DNA of 64,000 bases from Salipiger pentaromativorans (GTDB lineage Bacteria; Pseudomonadota; Alphaproteobacteria; Rhodobacterales; Rhodobacteraceae). The position numbers and the translations under genes are program-made. Of the stretch, positions 1-8,496 are shown piece by piece. The DNA lies in the NCBI RefSeq assembly GCF_024721115.1, contig NZ_JAMDHK010000007.1, forward strand, positions 7,041 to 71,040. The letters are read 5' to 3'. Under the pieces are notes generated by a model that ran no database searches, was not told where the DNA came from, and worked only from the letters and a program-made list of their open reading frames with translations. Positions within the stretch are counted from its first letter, which is position 1. Each line of letters starts with the position of its first letter.

Positions 1-3
1 GGT

Positions 4-22
4 CGGATCGCAAGGCGATCCG
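4..22. repeat. Inverted repeat upstream of the first ABC gene
   Basis: A perfect 8-base inverted repeat (CGGATCGC / GCGATCCG) with a 3-base loop lies 36 bases before the ABC ATPase start. No run of T follows, so it is not a classic terminator. It may be a processing or stabilising hairpin between this gene and upstream transporter genes outside the window. Nothing else is seen in bases 1-58. Confidence 0.4.
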
Positions 23-58
23 ATCCTCCCCCCACCTCGCAAAAGGACCCGCCGCCCC

Positions 59-1690
59 ATGCTCTCCGTCAAAGATTTCCAGGTCGCCTTCAAGACCCGC
101 AAGGGCGAGGTGAATGCAGTCAAAGGCATCTCCTTCGAGCTCGCCCGCGGCGAACGCCTCGGCATCGTCGGCGAAAGCGGCTCCGGAAAATCCGTCACCT
201 CCTACGCGCTCATGCGCATCCTCGATGCCAATGGCCGGATCAAGGCGGGCGACGCGGTCTACTCGGGGATCGACCTGCGCCGCGCCGCCGAACGCGACAT
301 GCGCGACCTGCGGGGCCGCGAGATCAGCATGATCTTCCAGAACCCGCGCGCCGCCCTCAACCCGATCCGCAAGGTCGGCCACCAGATCGAGGACGTGCTG
401 CGCCAGCACGCCCGCGCCACCCGGCAGGACGCCCGCAAGAAGGCCATCGAAGCGCTGGAAGCGGTCAAGATCCACGACGCCGAGGCACGCTACGACGCCT
501 ATCCCTTCGAGCTTTCCGGCGGCATGTGCCAGCGCGTCGTCTGTGCCATCGCGCTGGCCTGCGACCCCAAGCTGATGATCATGGACGAGCCCACCACCGG
601 GCTCGACATCACCACACAGAAAGCGGTGATGGATCTGGTGGACGGGCTGGTCAAAGCCCGGGGCATGTCCTCGATCCTGATCACCCACGACCTCGGCCTC
701 GCCTCGGAATATTGCGACCGCATCGTGGTGATGAAGGACGGGCGCATCGTCGAGGAAGGTGCCCCCACGGCGCTGCTCGGCACCCCGCAGCACGCCTATA
801 CCCGCAAGCTGGTCGATGCCACGCCCCGGCGCGGCGTTGCGATCCGCCAGCTTCTGCCCGCAGAGGACCGCCGCCCGCTCGCTCCGCACGAGATCAAGGA
901 TACGCCGCTCATCGAGGTGAAGGATCTCATCAAGACCTATCAGGGCAAATCCGGCCCGGTGCAGGCGGTCAAGGGCATCTCCTTCACCATCCGCGAGGGC
1001 CAGTCGGTGGGGCTCGTGGGCGAATCCGGCTGCGGCAAGTCCACAACCTCCTCGATGCTGGTGCGGCTCTTCGATCCGACCTCGGGCCAGATCCTGTTCC
1101 GGGGCGCGGATCTGGCGCAGATGCCCGCCGCCGATTTCGCCCGCAGCCCGCTGCGCGGCAAGATCCAGATGGTGTTCCAGGACGCCACCGACAGCCTCAA
1201 CCCGCGCCACACCGCCCGCCAGTCCATCGCCGAACCGCTGAAGCGGATGACCGATCTGCGCGGCGCGGCCCAGGCCGCACGGGTCGAGGAACTGGCAAGC
1301 CTCACCGGCCTTCCCGCGCATCTGCTCGACCGCTTTCCGCATCAGCTTTCCGGCGGGCAGAAGGCGCGGGTCGGCATCGCCCGGGCCATCGCCACCGATC
1401 CCGATTTCCTGATCCTCGACGAACCCACCGCCGCGCTCGACGTGTCGATCCAGGCGGTGGTGCTGAACCTGCTTGCCGATCTGCGCGCGCGGCTCGGGAT
1501 GAGCTATCTCTTCGTCTCGCACGATCTCAACGTGGTCCGGCTGCTCTGCGACCATGTGATCGTGATGAAGGGCGGCGAGATCGTCGATTCCGGCCCCGTC
1601 GAGCAGGTGATGGACGCCCCCGCGCACCCCTATACCCGCGAGCTGCTGTCCGCCGCACCGCAAGCCCCGATCCCGGCCCCGGCCGCCTGA
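59..1690 (+). CDS. Fused two-domain oligopeptide/dipeptide-type ABC transporter ATP-binding protein
   Basis: This cytoplasmic ATPase powers a peptide-type (Opp/Dpp family) importer. It carries two complete nucleotide-binding domains in one 543-residue chain, so it does the work of both OppD and OppF. Domain 1 has Walker A GESGSGKS at 38-45, signature LSGGMCQR at 152-159 and Walker B ending MDEPTTGLD at 175-183. Domain 2 has GESGCGKS at 321-328 and a later LSGGQKAR signature. Each domain ends with the AYTRKL/PYTREL-type oligopeptide transporter tail. The permeases and binding protein are not in the window and presumably lie upstream. Only 49 bases separate it from the allophanate hydrolase, so I infer co-transcription and import of a urea-derived or amide nitrogen compound. 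The substrate is not shown by the sequence. Confidence 0.93.
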   Translation: MLSVKDFQVAFKTRKGEVNAVKGISFELARGERLGIVGESGSGKSVTSYALMRILDANGRIKAGDAVYSGIDLRRAAERDMRDLRGREISMIFQNPRAALNPIRKVGHQIEDVLRQHARATRQDARKKAIEALEAVKIHDAEARYDAYPFELSGGMCQRVVCAIALACDPKLMIMDEPTTGLDITTQKAVMDLVDGLVKARGMSSILITHDLGLASEYCDRIVVMKDGRIVEEGAPTALLGTPQHAYTRKLVDATPRRGVAIRQLLPAEDRRPLAPHEIKDTPLIEVKDLIKTYQGKSGPVQAVKGISFTIREGQSVGLVGESGCGKSTTSSMLVRLFDPTSGQILFRGADLAQMPAADFARSPLRGKIQMVFQDATDSLNPRHTARQSIAEPLKRMTDLRGAAQAARVEELASLTGLPAHLLDRFPHQLSGGQKARVGIARAIATDPDFLILDEPTAALDVSIQAVVLNLLADLRARLGMSYLFVSHDLNVVRLLCDHVIVMKGGEIVDSGPVEQVMDAPAHPYTRELLSAAPQAPIPAPAA

Positions 1691-1739
1691 CCGGCCGCGC
1701 CCGACACGACCCTTCAAGACCGACGCCAAAGGACTCACG

Positions 1740-3557
1740 ATGACCCAGGATCTGCCTTTCACCCTGCCCGCCCTGCGCGCCGCCTATGCCGCCGGCGCCC
1801 GCCCCGAAGACGTGATCGCCCTGGCCTTCACGCGACTCGACGCCGCGGGCGACCCCGGAGTGCTGATCCATGACGCGCGCGAGGCGGCGCTGGCGGCCGC
1901 GCGCGGCCTCGGCCCCCGCGACGACCGCCCGCTCTGGGGGGTCCCCTTCGTGGTCAAGGACAATATCGACGTGGCGGGCATGCCCACCACCGCCGCCTGC
2001 CCGGATTTCTCCTATGTGGCGGACACCGATGCCTTCGTGGTCGCGCGGCTGCTGGCCGCCGGCGCCATCTGTCTCGGCAAGGCCAACCTCGACCAGTTCG
2101 CCACCGGGCTTGTCGGCCTGCGCACCCCCTATCCGGTGCCGCGCAACGCCATCGACCCCGAGATCGTGCCCGGCGGTTCCTCTTCCGGCTCCGCCGTGGC
2201 GGTCGCGCTCGGCGTCGCGGCGTTTTCTCTGGGGACGGACACGGCGGGCTCGGGCCGCGTGCCCGGGGCGCTCAACGGCATCGTCGGGCTCAAACCCTCG
2301 CTCGGCGCGCTTTCGGCCAGCGGCATGATCCCCGCCTGCCGGACGCTCGACACGATCTCGATCTTCGCGCTGACCACCGCTGATGCCTGGGAGGTCCTCG
2401 CCGTCTCGCAGGCCGAAGACCCCGCCGACGCCTATTCCCGCGCCTTCCCCGCGCCGCGCCTCTCGCCCCTGCCCCCCCGGCTCAGGATCGGCGTGCCGAC
2501 GCAGGACACGCTCGTCACCGATGGCGACGCCGATCAGGCCGCCAGCTTCCACGCCACGCTGACTCGCATGCGCACACAAGGCGTCGAGGTCGCCGAAATC
2601 GACCTCACCCCGTTCTACGATGTCGCTCGCCTGCTCTACGAGGGCGCCTGGGTCGCCGAGCGCACCGCCGCCATCGGCGACCGGCTGACCGACAAGCCCG
2701 AAACGCTGCACCCGGTCACCCGGCAGATCGTCTCTGCCGGTCTCGGCCTGACGGCGGTCGATGCCTTTCGCGCCCAGTACCGGCTCGCGGCGCTGCGCAA
2801 GCTCTGTCTCGAGGCACTTCAAGGAATCGACATGCTCTGCGTGCCGACCATCCCCCGGTTCGTCACCACGGCCGAGATCGCGGTGGACCCGATCGGGCCG
2901 AACTCGCTTCTCGGCACCTACACCAACTTCGTGAACCTGCTCGACATGAGCGGCCTTGCCGTCCCCACCGGGCTGCGGCGCGACGGGCGGCGCGGCAGCG
3001 TGACCTTCCTCGGCCGCGCAGGCGACGACGCCCGCCTCGCCGCTGCGGCGATGCTGGTCGAGGACGGGCCCATGGGCGCCACCGGCTGGGCGCGCCCGCC
3101 GGCCCCCACGATCGCGGCCGGCGCCGGCGACGACGAGTTGCCGGTTTTTGTCTGCGGCGCGCATATGTCCGGCATGCCGCTCAACGGCGAGCTGGCCGCG
3201 CTTGGCGCCCGGTTCCTGCGCGCCTGCCACACGGCGCCCGCCTACAAGCTCTACGCACTGGCCGGCGGGCCGCCACGCCGGCCGGGGCTGGCACGCGTGG
3301 CCCAGGGCGGGCGGGCGATCGCCGGCGAGCTCTGGGCGCTGCCGCTTGCCAGCGCCGGGCGTTTTCTCTCCGGCATTCCCGCACCGCTGGGGCTTGGCAC
3401 GGTCGAGCTGGAGGACAAGAGCGAAGAGGTGGGATTCATCTGCGAAGCCTATGGCCTCGATACCGCGCTCGATGTGTCCGAATTCGGAAGCTGGCGCGCC
3501 TATATGGCGCAGGCCGTCGCCCCCGTGCGACCGGCGGCAGAGATCCCGGCCCCGTAA
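1740..3557 (+). CDS. atzF: Allophanate hydrolase (amidase signature family)
   Basis: Hydrolyses allophanate (urea-1-carboxylate) to ammonia and CO2, the last step of the ATP-dependent urea amidolyase route and of biuret/cyanurate breakdown. The 605-residue length fits full AtzF: an amidase signature domain (about 1-460) followed by the small C-terminal allophanate hydrolase domain. The Ser-Ser-Lys triad is visible as K73 in VVKDN, the serines of PGGSSSGSA at 144-152, and S171 in GTDTAGSGR. An AAAGGA ribosome site precedes the ATG. No urea carboxylase gene is present, so substrate may arrive through the transporter encoded just upstream or from an enzyme encoded elsewhere. A generic amidase is the alternative, but the C-terminal domain argues for allophanate hydrolase. 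Confidence 0.88.
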   Translation: MTQDLPFTLPALRAAYAAGARPEDVIALAFTRLDAAGDPGVLIHDAREAALAAARGLGPRDDRPLWGVPFVVKDNIDVAGMPTTAACPDFSYVADTDAFVVARLLAAGAICLGKANLDQFATGLVGLRTPYPVPRNAIDPEIVPGGSSSGSAVAVALGVAAFSLGTDTAGSGRVPGALNGIVGLKPSLGALSASGMIPACRTLDTISIFALTTADAWEVLAVSQAEDPADAYSRAFPAPRLSPLPPRLRIGVPTQDTLVTDGDADQAASFHATLTRMRTQGVEVAEIDLTPFYDVARLLYEGAWVAERTAAIGDRLTDKPETLHPVTRQIVSAGLGLTAVDAFRAQYRLAALRKLCLEALQGIDMLCVPTIPRFVTTAEIAVDPIGPNSLLGTYTNFVNLLDMSGLAVPTGLRRDGRRGSVTFLGRAGDDARLAAAAMLVEDGPMGATGWARPPAPTIAAGAGDDELPVFVCGAHMSGMPLNGELAALGARFLRACHTAPAYKLYALAGGPPRRPGLARVAQGGRAIAGELWALPLASAGRFLSGIPAPLGLGTVELEDKSEEVGFICEAYGLDTALDVSEFGSWRAYMAQAVAPVRPAAEIPAP

Positions 3558-3587
3558 GGCTGCCATACGCGGCCCGGACCCGGCGGG

Positions 3588-4502
3588 TCAGGGCCTCGTG
3601 CGGGCGATCCACTCCGTCAGCGGGTCCAGATCATGCGCCCAGAAAATCGCCAGACCGCGCTCCTGCGCGTCGAGCAGGTTGTGCAGCTTGTAGACGCCGC
3701 TGAGCACCGCGCAGGGCACGACCTGCCGCAATCCGAAATCCCTCTTCCAGCTCACCGCCTTGACCGCCGCGTCATTGTTGAGGCGCTTGACCGAATTGGT
3801 CGATGAGTTCGACACCTTGCACTCGATCGGCATGACCCGGTCGTCGCGCAGCCGGACGATGATGTCTCCCTTGCGGTTCCCCAGAACGCTCTCGCCGCAG
3901 AACTCGCCCTGCGCCGGCGCCTGGGAAATCGTCAGGATCTTGCGCGACGGCACCTCGGTGAAGCCCAGCGCCGTCAGCGCGTCCTTCACCATCGCCTCCT
4001 GCCGGTCCTTCCCGTGGGTCCGGCGCAGCGTTTGCGTGCGGCTGGCGGCCATCAGCGCGGCAGAGGCCAGCACCGCCGCGTCCCGCTCTGCGGTCGTGGG
4101 CGCACGTCCCTCGATTGCCCAGGCAAAGCGGCGCCGGTCCAGAACCTGCCGCACGACCCCGATCAGGCGCTGCACAAGCGCCGGTGTCTTCTCCAACGTG
4201 CCCCGCGCGAGCGAACGGGCATCCGCCAGCACCTTCAGATCGTCCTCCGAGACGGGCGGACCGGCGAGATAGCGGAACGCCTCCAGCAGACGGGGCTCGC
4301 CCAGAACCGCAAGCGCCGTCTCCTCCAGCCGGGTCAGATCGCCGGTCACGTCGAGGATCTCCTCCACATGACCGCGATATTCGTCGAACGCCTCGAGATA
4401 ATCCTCCAGAGGCTCTTCCAGACGCTCGGTCGAAAACGCCGAGATGGCCCGAAGGCGATGGGTCTCGAGATCCGCGTCGCTCCAGACAGGCGGGTCGATC
4501 AA
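3588..4502 (-). CDS. XamI-like type II restriction endonuclease
   Basis: Likely the DNA-cutting partner of the methyltransferase just upstream. From the chosen TTG start the protein has 304 residues. A PD-(D/E)xK core is visible: D213 in KGDIIVRL, then E227 and K229 in MPIECKVSNS, followed by the conserved-looking stretch NSVKRLNNDAAVKA. The overall sequence resembles the XamI restriction enzyme family as I remember it; XamI cuts GTCGAC, but specificity here is inference. The start is chosen because the methyltransferase stop (TGA) overlaps TTG as TTGA, giving translational coupling, and because no ATG occurs until about residue 151 of this product. The longer open frame upstream simply runs antiparallel to the methylase codons. 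It converges on atzF with a 30-base gap. Confidence 0.8.
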   Translation of the reverse strand: MIDPPVWSDADLETHRLRAISAFSTERLEEPLEDYLEAFDEYRGHVEEILDVTGDLTRLEETALAVLGEPRLLEAFRYLAGPPVSEDDLKVLADARSLARGTLEKTPALVQRLIGVVRQVLDRRRFAWAIEGRAPTTAERDAAVLASAALMAASRTQTLRRTHGKDRQEAMVKDALTALGFTEVPSRKILTISQAPAQGEFCGESVLGNRKGDIIVRLRDDRVMPIECKVSNSSTNSVKRLNNDAAVKAVSWKRDFGLRQVVPCAVLSGVYKLHNLLDAQERGLAIFWAHDLDPLTEWIARTRP

Positions 4503-6130
4503 CAGACCGCACCGGCGGCCAGAAGCGCCGGCCCCGGCACGATGAGCCGCTCCATCTCGCGCGGTTCGAACTTGGTCAGACCGCCGGCATAGGTCCGGCC
4601 CGAGCGCTGCGAGATATTGCTCTGAAGATAGGAGACGAGGCTTTTCCTCACCGTGTCGCTCATCGGGTCGCGCGGATAGAGCCCGTGCGCGATATTGATG
4701 TGGCGGGCATCGACCTGGTTGATGATGAAGCCGGGCGGGCGGCGCGCCATATAGGTCGAGATGATCGGCGCCGCCGCGCGCAGCCCCACCGACCACCAGG
4801 CCTTTCGATGGCTGGCCACATAGCCCTTGTTCGCCCCCATCGCGCGCGCAACCTTGAGAAATTTCGTCACCGCCTTGCGCTCGGCGCTGTCCAGCTCATC
4901 GAGATCGGCAGGCAGGTCGATCACCCGGCGCAACTTACGGGAATCCGCCAGCAGCCCGCCGGCCTCGAGCACCTCGCGCGCGCGCGTGATCGTCGGAAAC
5001 AGAACCGTCTCGGGCAGACCGACGCTGTGGGCGCCGGCGATCCAGACGCCGTTCGCCCCGGTCACCGTGCCCCGGTGGACGCGGCAAAGCTCTCCCAGCT
5101 CGACATAGCCCTCGGGCGGCTTCTCGCTGTCGCGGGTCAGATGAGACCAGCGCCCCTCGGCCGCCAGACGCTCGCGCGGGACGGTCCGCCCCTTGCCCAG
5201 CTCGCCCAGAGAGGCGAGATCCTCGATGCGCCGGAAAGACACCGCGCGCGGTTTCGCCCCGATGTCGAAGGTCGCGATGGCGGCGGTTGCGGCTGCATCC
5301 GGGAAGGGCTGGGCGGTCGGGTCGATCACCGTCACGCTCCTGCCGCCCAGCCGGCCCAGCATCAGCGCACGCACCAGCGCGCCATAGTTCACGTCCAGCC
5401 ATTCCGATGCGGTGATGAATGCGCCGAAATCCCCGGGCTTCGCGCTGCGCGCCGTCGCCAGGAAGAAATAAGCGTGCAGCCCCGCCAGCCGGCTGGCGGG
5501 CAGGTCCAGCTTTGCCGCCTCGGCGGTCAGCCATGTCTTCCACACCGCCCCGATCTTGTGGTGACGCACATAGGGCGGATTGCCGATATAAAGCGAGCTG
5601 CCCGCCACCTGCCCAGTGAAGCGGCGGTAATCTCCGAGAAGGATGCGCGCGCGGCCTCCCTGACCGGTCACGGCCAGATTGGCGCGGGCCATCAGCGCCG
5701 CCAGCGGATCGACGTCGATGCCGACCAGCTCGGCCTCGGGAAAGGCCTGTCCCGCACGGCACAGGAACCGCGCCGAGCCGACGCCGGGGTCGATCACGCG
5801 GGCGGGCGTGCGCGTGGCCGCGGCCCAGTCGATCATCGTCTGGACGATGGGCGCCGGGGTATAGGTCGCCCCCTGGTCGCGCCGCACCTCCGGAGAGCGC
5901 AGCACCGAGAACGCATCCCCAAGCGGATCCTCTCCGGCCAGGATACGGTCCTTCAGGTCTGCAATCCGGTGCGGCGACACCGGGCGCGCCTCGGCGGTTT
6001 TGGCAAGCGCGGTCTCTGCCGCCGACAGCGCCCCGCCGGCCTGCGCCGCGCCAAGCGCCAGCGCCATTGCGACCAGATCGTCTTCGGTCGCGAAGATGCG
6101 GTCGCGATCCGCAAGGCCACCGACCATCAC
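4499..6130 (-). CDS. N6-adenine DNA methyltransferase of a type II restriction-modification system
   Basis: Transfers a methyl group from S-adenosylmethionine to adenine, protecting host DNA from the adjacent nuclease. The 543-residue protein shows a gamma-class N6-adenine layout: RRDQGATYTPAPIV at 83-96 (the xxGxxYTP entry motif), SAM-binding motif I DPGVGSARF at 114-122, an acidic motif II GIDVDP at 137-142, and catalytic motif IV NPPYVRH at 184-190. The large C-terminal part is probably the target recognition domain. The start is GTG at 6130, overlapping the upstream regulator stop as GTGA; an ATG follows directly. Order and coupling (regulator, methylase, nuclease) fit ordered expression in which protection precedes cleavage. 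Confidence 0.9.
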   Translation of the reverse strand: MMVGGLADRDRIFATEDDLVAMALALGAAQAGGALSAAETALAKTAEARPVSPHRIADLKDRILAGEDPLGDAFSVLRSPEVRRDQGATYTPAPIVQTMIDWAAATRTPARVIDPGVGSARFLCRAGQAFPEAELVGIDVDPLAALMARANLAVTGQGGRARILLGDYRRFTGQVAGSSLYIGNPPYVRHHKIGAVWKTWLTAEAAKLDLPASRLAGLHAYFFLATARSAKPGDFGAFITASEWLDVNYGALVRALMLGRLGGRSVTVIDPTAQPFPDAAATAAIATFDIGAKPRAVSFRRIEDLASLGELGKGRTVPRERLAAEGRWSHLTRDSEKPPEGYVELGELCRVHRGTVTGANGVWIAGAHSVGLPETVLFPTITRAREVLEAGGLLADSRKLRRVIDLPADLDELDSAERKAVTKFLKVARAMGANKGYVASHRKAWWSVGLRAAAPIISTYMARRPPGFIINQVDARHINIAHGLYPRDPMSDTVRKSLVSYLQSNISQRSGRTYAGGLTKFEPREMERLIVPGPALLAAGAVC

Positions 6131-6453
6131 GCGGATGTCTCCTGCCGGCGCTGCGCCGGGGTCCGGAACGGCAGGACCTTGATGTCCTTCTCCTTCTTCC
6201 GGGTCTCCGCGATGTCGAAACTGTTCTGCATCTGCATGAGCTCGTCCATCGGCACCCCGAATGCCTTTTCGATCCGCAGCGCCATTTCCGGCGACAGATG
6301 CGCACGCGCATTGAGGAATTTCGACAGGGCGGGCCGCGTCACGCCAAGCGCCTGCGCCGCATCGGTCACGGAAAGGCCCAGCGGTGCGATCACCTGCGCC
6401 CGCACAAACCCGCCCGGATGCGCCGGAGCCTTATTCGTTGTTTTCGCGATCAT
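6127..6453 (-). CDS. XRE/HigA-type helix-turn-helix regulator of the restriction-modification operon
   Basis: A 108-residue DNA-binding protein of the HigA-antitoxin type. The N-terminus has the family hallmark HPGGFVRAQVIAPLGLSVTDA followed by a helix-turn-helix at about 25-60 (AAQALGVTRPALSKFLNAR). The start ATG at 6453 was chosen because HigA-type proteins begin only about ten residues before the HPG motif; a longer frame adds about 90 residues of unconvincing sequence. No HigB toxin is adjacent. Its stop overlaps the methyltransferase GTG, so it probably acts as the controller (C-protein-like) or autoregulator of this operon rather than as an antitoxin. That role is inferred from position. 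Confidence 0.82.
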   Translation of the reverse strand: MIAKTTNKAPAHPGGFVRAQVIAPLGLSVTDAAQALGVTRPALSKFLNARAHLSPEMALRIEKAFGVPMDELMQMQNSFDIAETRKKEKDIKVLPFRTPAQRRQETSA

Positions 6454-6778
6454 TCCCGACCATCCCCTGACATGCTTCGCAGCAGAAGCACTGTGCACTG
6501 TAGCGTCACGATTTACAATCATGTTCCGTCTATGTTCCGAAGATATATCCCCCCGCGCAGAGTGCCGAAGGATCACAGGCACCATGTATCGGGACACAGG
6601 GTTTTCGGGCGCCCGGGCCGCAATTGCAGCGATAACGCGGCGGAAATGACGCATCCAGGGCAATTCGCATCCTCCCGCGCCGGTTTTTCTTGTTTCCGAA
6701 ACGCGGGACTTTACTCTGCTCGCAGCCAAGCCGGAATTTCAATCACGTCTGAGCCCGTATTCTCTCGGAGGTCTTTCC
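6454..6778. other. Divergent promoter region between the restriction operon and the bcsS-like gene
   Basis: These 325 bases hold no supported gene and visibly more A+T than the flanks. Near 6488-6502 lies a partly symmetric element containing GTGCAC (CACTGTGCACTGTAG), a candidate site for the restriction operon regulator. A good Shine-Dalgarno GGAGG at 6767-6771 sits 7 bases before the bcsS-like ATG. I could not place convincing -35/-10 pairs. Confidence 0.45.
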
Positions 6779-7495
6779 ATGACATCTCTCTCGGCACGCA
6801 TTTGGACCCTTGCAGCAACGACCGCGCTTTCCCTGACCCTCGCCGTCACGGATGCCCGCGCCGACGACACCCTGGACACCGTCCTGTTCACCGGGATCGA
6901 CGGCTATGACGGGGGCGCCGGCATCTATGGCGGCTTTGTCACCGCGCTGAACGGCGACATCACGGCCAGCGGATGGACGCTGTCTGCCAATCTCGGCTAT
7001 TCGCAAAGCTGGGGCTCGTTCTCGGATACCGACAGCACCGGCGCGAGCGTGCTGCTCGGATATCAGTGGCATACGCCGGGATATTACGCCTCGCTGGCGC
7101 TCGGGGTCGATGTGATCGAAAACACCGAGGATCCCGATACCGGAGCCCGCAACAACGGAACCCATACCGGCTATATCCTTCAGGCCGGCTTCCAGACCAA
7201 ATCCGTCGATGCGCTGTTCTTCCAGGGCTATGGCGCCTATCTCTCGGCGAACGAGCGTCTTTACACGCAGCTCCGCTCCGGCTGGGCCAGCGAGAAGATG
7301 ACCTTCGGCCTCGAGGCGATCTATGCCGACGAGCGCGACTCGGCCGAAACGGTCCGCTACGGGCTCTTCGTGTCGGATCTGCCGCTCGGCAATGGCAGTT
7401 TCGGCATCTCGGCCGGCTATCACGACGACCGGGGCAGCGACGACGACGGTGCGTATATCGCATTCGAATATTCCATCCCCCTGTCGCTGCGCTGA
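6779..7495 (+). CDS. bcsS: BcsS-like outer-membrane beta-barrel protein
   Basis: A 238-residue exported protein with a clear signal peptide (hydrophobic core about 10-22, cleavage near AxADD at 28-30). The rest is alternating hydrophobic strands rich in Tyr, Gly and Ser, ending in strands such as YIAFEYSIPL, as expected for an outer-membrane barrel. The pattern of FTGIDGYDGG, FVTALNGDI, LLGYQ, GLFVSDLPLGNG and ISAGYHDD matches what I know of the alphaproteobacterial BcsS family, found with cellulose-type secretion genes. No cellulose synthase is here; it stands at the edge of Pel-like genes, so it may be their outer-membrane component. The last 76 bases overlap the converging epimerase gene. 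Family membership is likely; role is inference. Confidence 0.72.
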   Translation: MTSLSARIWTLAATTALSLTLAVTDARADDTLDTVLFTGIDGYDGGAGIYGGFVTALNGDITASGWTLSANLGYSQSWGSFSDTDSTGASVLLGYQWHTPGYYASLALGVDVIENTEDPDTGARNNGTHTGYILQAGFQTKSVDALFFQGYGAYLSANERLYTQLRSGWASEKMTFGLEAIYADERDSAETVRYGLFVSDLPLGNGSFGISAGYHDDRGSDDDGAYIAFEYSIPLSLR

Positions 7496-8496
7496 AGCGG
7501 CGCGGCCAGGGTCACCGCGGTCCAGGCCGAGGCACAGATCTCGGCCAGATCGTGCCGCGCGCGCCAGCCAAGCAGGCGCTGCGCCGCCGAGGTGTCGGCC
7601 CAGGAGGCCGGAATATCCCCCGCGCGCCGCGCGCCCAGGCTGTGCGGAACGGCGCAGCCGCTCACACGCTCGTAACAGCGCAGCAACTCCAGCACCGTCG
7701 CACCGCCGCCGGACCCGAGGTTGAGCGCCGTCCCGGGCGCCAGCCCCTCGATCCGGGCCAGCACCGCGAGATGCCCGGCGACCAGATCGTCGATGTGCAG
7801 GAAATCGCGCAGCCCGGTGCCATCGGGCGTGTCGTAATCGCTGCCAAAGATCTCGATCCCCGCCGTGAGCCCCGCCGCAACCTCGGACACGCGCGCCACG
7901 AGGCTGTCGCAGCCGGGCGCCTCGTCGCCCGGACGGATCAGCGCGGGCGCAGCGCCGGCGGGATTGAAATAGCGCAGCGAGACGGCGCGACGGCCCTCCG
8001 CCGCGCGCGCCCATCCCGACACAAGCTGTTCTGCCAGGCGCTTGGTCTCGCCATAGGGGCTGAGCGGACGTAGCGGATGCGCCTCGGGGATCGGCAGCGT
8101 TTGGGGCGCGCCGTAGACCGCAGCCGACGACGAAAAGACCAGGGTCTCGCAGCCCGCCCGCGTCATGGCGTCGAGGATGCCCTGCACCCCGCCCACATTG
8201 ACCGCGTGATACCGCGCCGGATCCTGCACAGAGGCCGCGACATCCTTAAGCCCGGCGAAATGGATAACCGACTCGGCGCGGAAACGCGCCATCGCGGTGG
8301 CACAGGCCCCGACATCGCGCACATCCGCGACCAGAACCTGTGGCCGGCGTCCCGTCTCCTCCGTGAGCCGGGCGATGACATCCCGCGAGGCGTTCGAGAA
8401 ATCGTCGATGACAAGAACGTCATGGCCGTCGCGCAAGAGGCGAAGCACGGTGTGGCGACCGATATAGCCCGCGCCTCCGGTGGCCACGACCCGCAT
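7420..8496 (-). CDS. GalE-family UDP-hexose/UDP-HexNAc 4-epimerase (possible PelX)
   Basis: An NAD-dependent extended short-chain dehydrogenase of 358 residues interconverting UDP-glucose/galactose or their N-acetyl forms. The Rossmann motif GGAGYIG is at 7-13, catalytic serines around SSSAAVYG at 122-129, and Y148xxxK152. The residue matching the E. coli GalE gate Tyr299 (in PAYWAD) is S298 here (PASWAD). A small residue at this position is known to admit UDP-GlcNAc/GalNAc, as with human Cys307. Beside pel genes this suggests supply of UDP-GalNAc for a Pel-like polymer, as reported for PelX. The start MRVVATGG was chosen over a longer frame because the nucleotide-binding motif must lie at the extreme N-terminus. 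The C-terminal 25 residues overlap the bcsS-like gene. Confidence 0.88.
   Translation of the reverse strand: MRVVATGGAGYIGRHTVLRLLRDGHDVLVIDDFSNASRDVIARLTEETGRRPQVLVADVRDVGACATAMARFRAESVIHFAGLKDVAASVQDPARYHAVNVGGVQGILDAMTRAGCETLVFSSSAAVYGAPQTLPIPEAHPLRPLSPYGETKRLAEQLVSGWARAAEGRRAVSLRYFNPAGAAPALIRPGDEAPGCDSLVARVSEVAAGLTAGIEIFGSDYDTPDGTGLRDFLHIDDLVAGHLAVLARIEGLAPGTALNLGSGGGATVLELLRCYERVSGCAVPHSLGARRAGDIPASWADTSAAQRLLGWRARHDLAEICASAWTAVTLAAPLQRSDRGMEYSNAIYAPSSSLPRSS

Noticed and set aside
3588-4796. 402-residue version of the restriction endonuclease
   Set aside because: The first 98 codons lie inside the methyltransferase coding sequence and read as shadow sequence; the TTG overlapping the methylase stop gives the family length.
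6127-6453. HigBA toxin-antitoxin system
   Set aside because: Only the HigA-like protein is present; no HigB-sized gene is adjacent, and coupling to the methyltransferase favours a controller role.
4115-6649. 844-codon plus-strand frame across the restriction operon
   Set aside because: Antisense to the methyltransferase and nuclease genes; composition is Arg/Pro/His-rich and no motif is visible.
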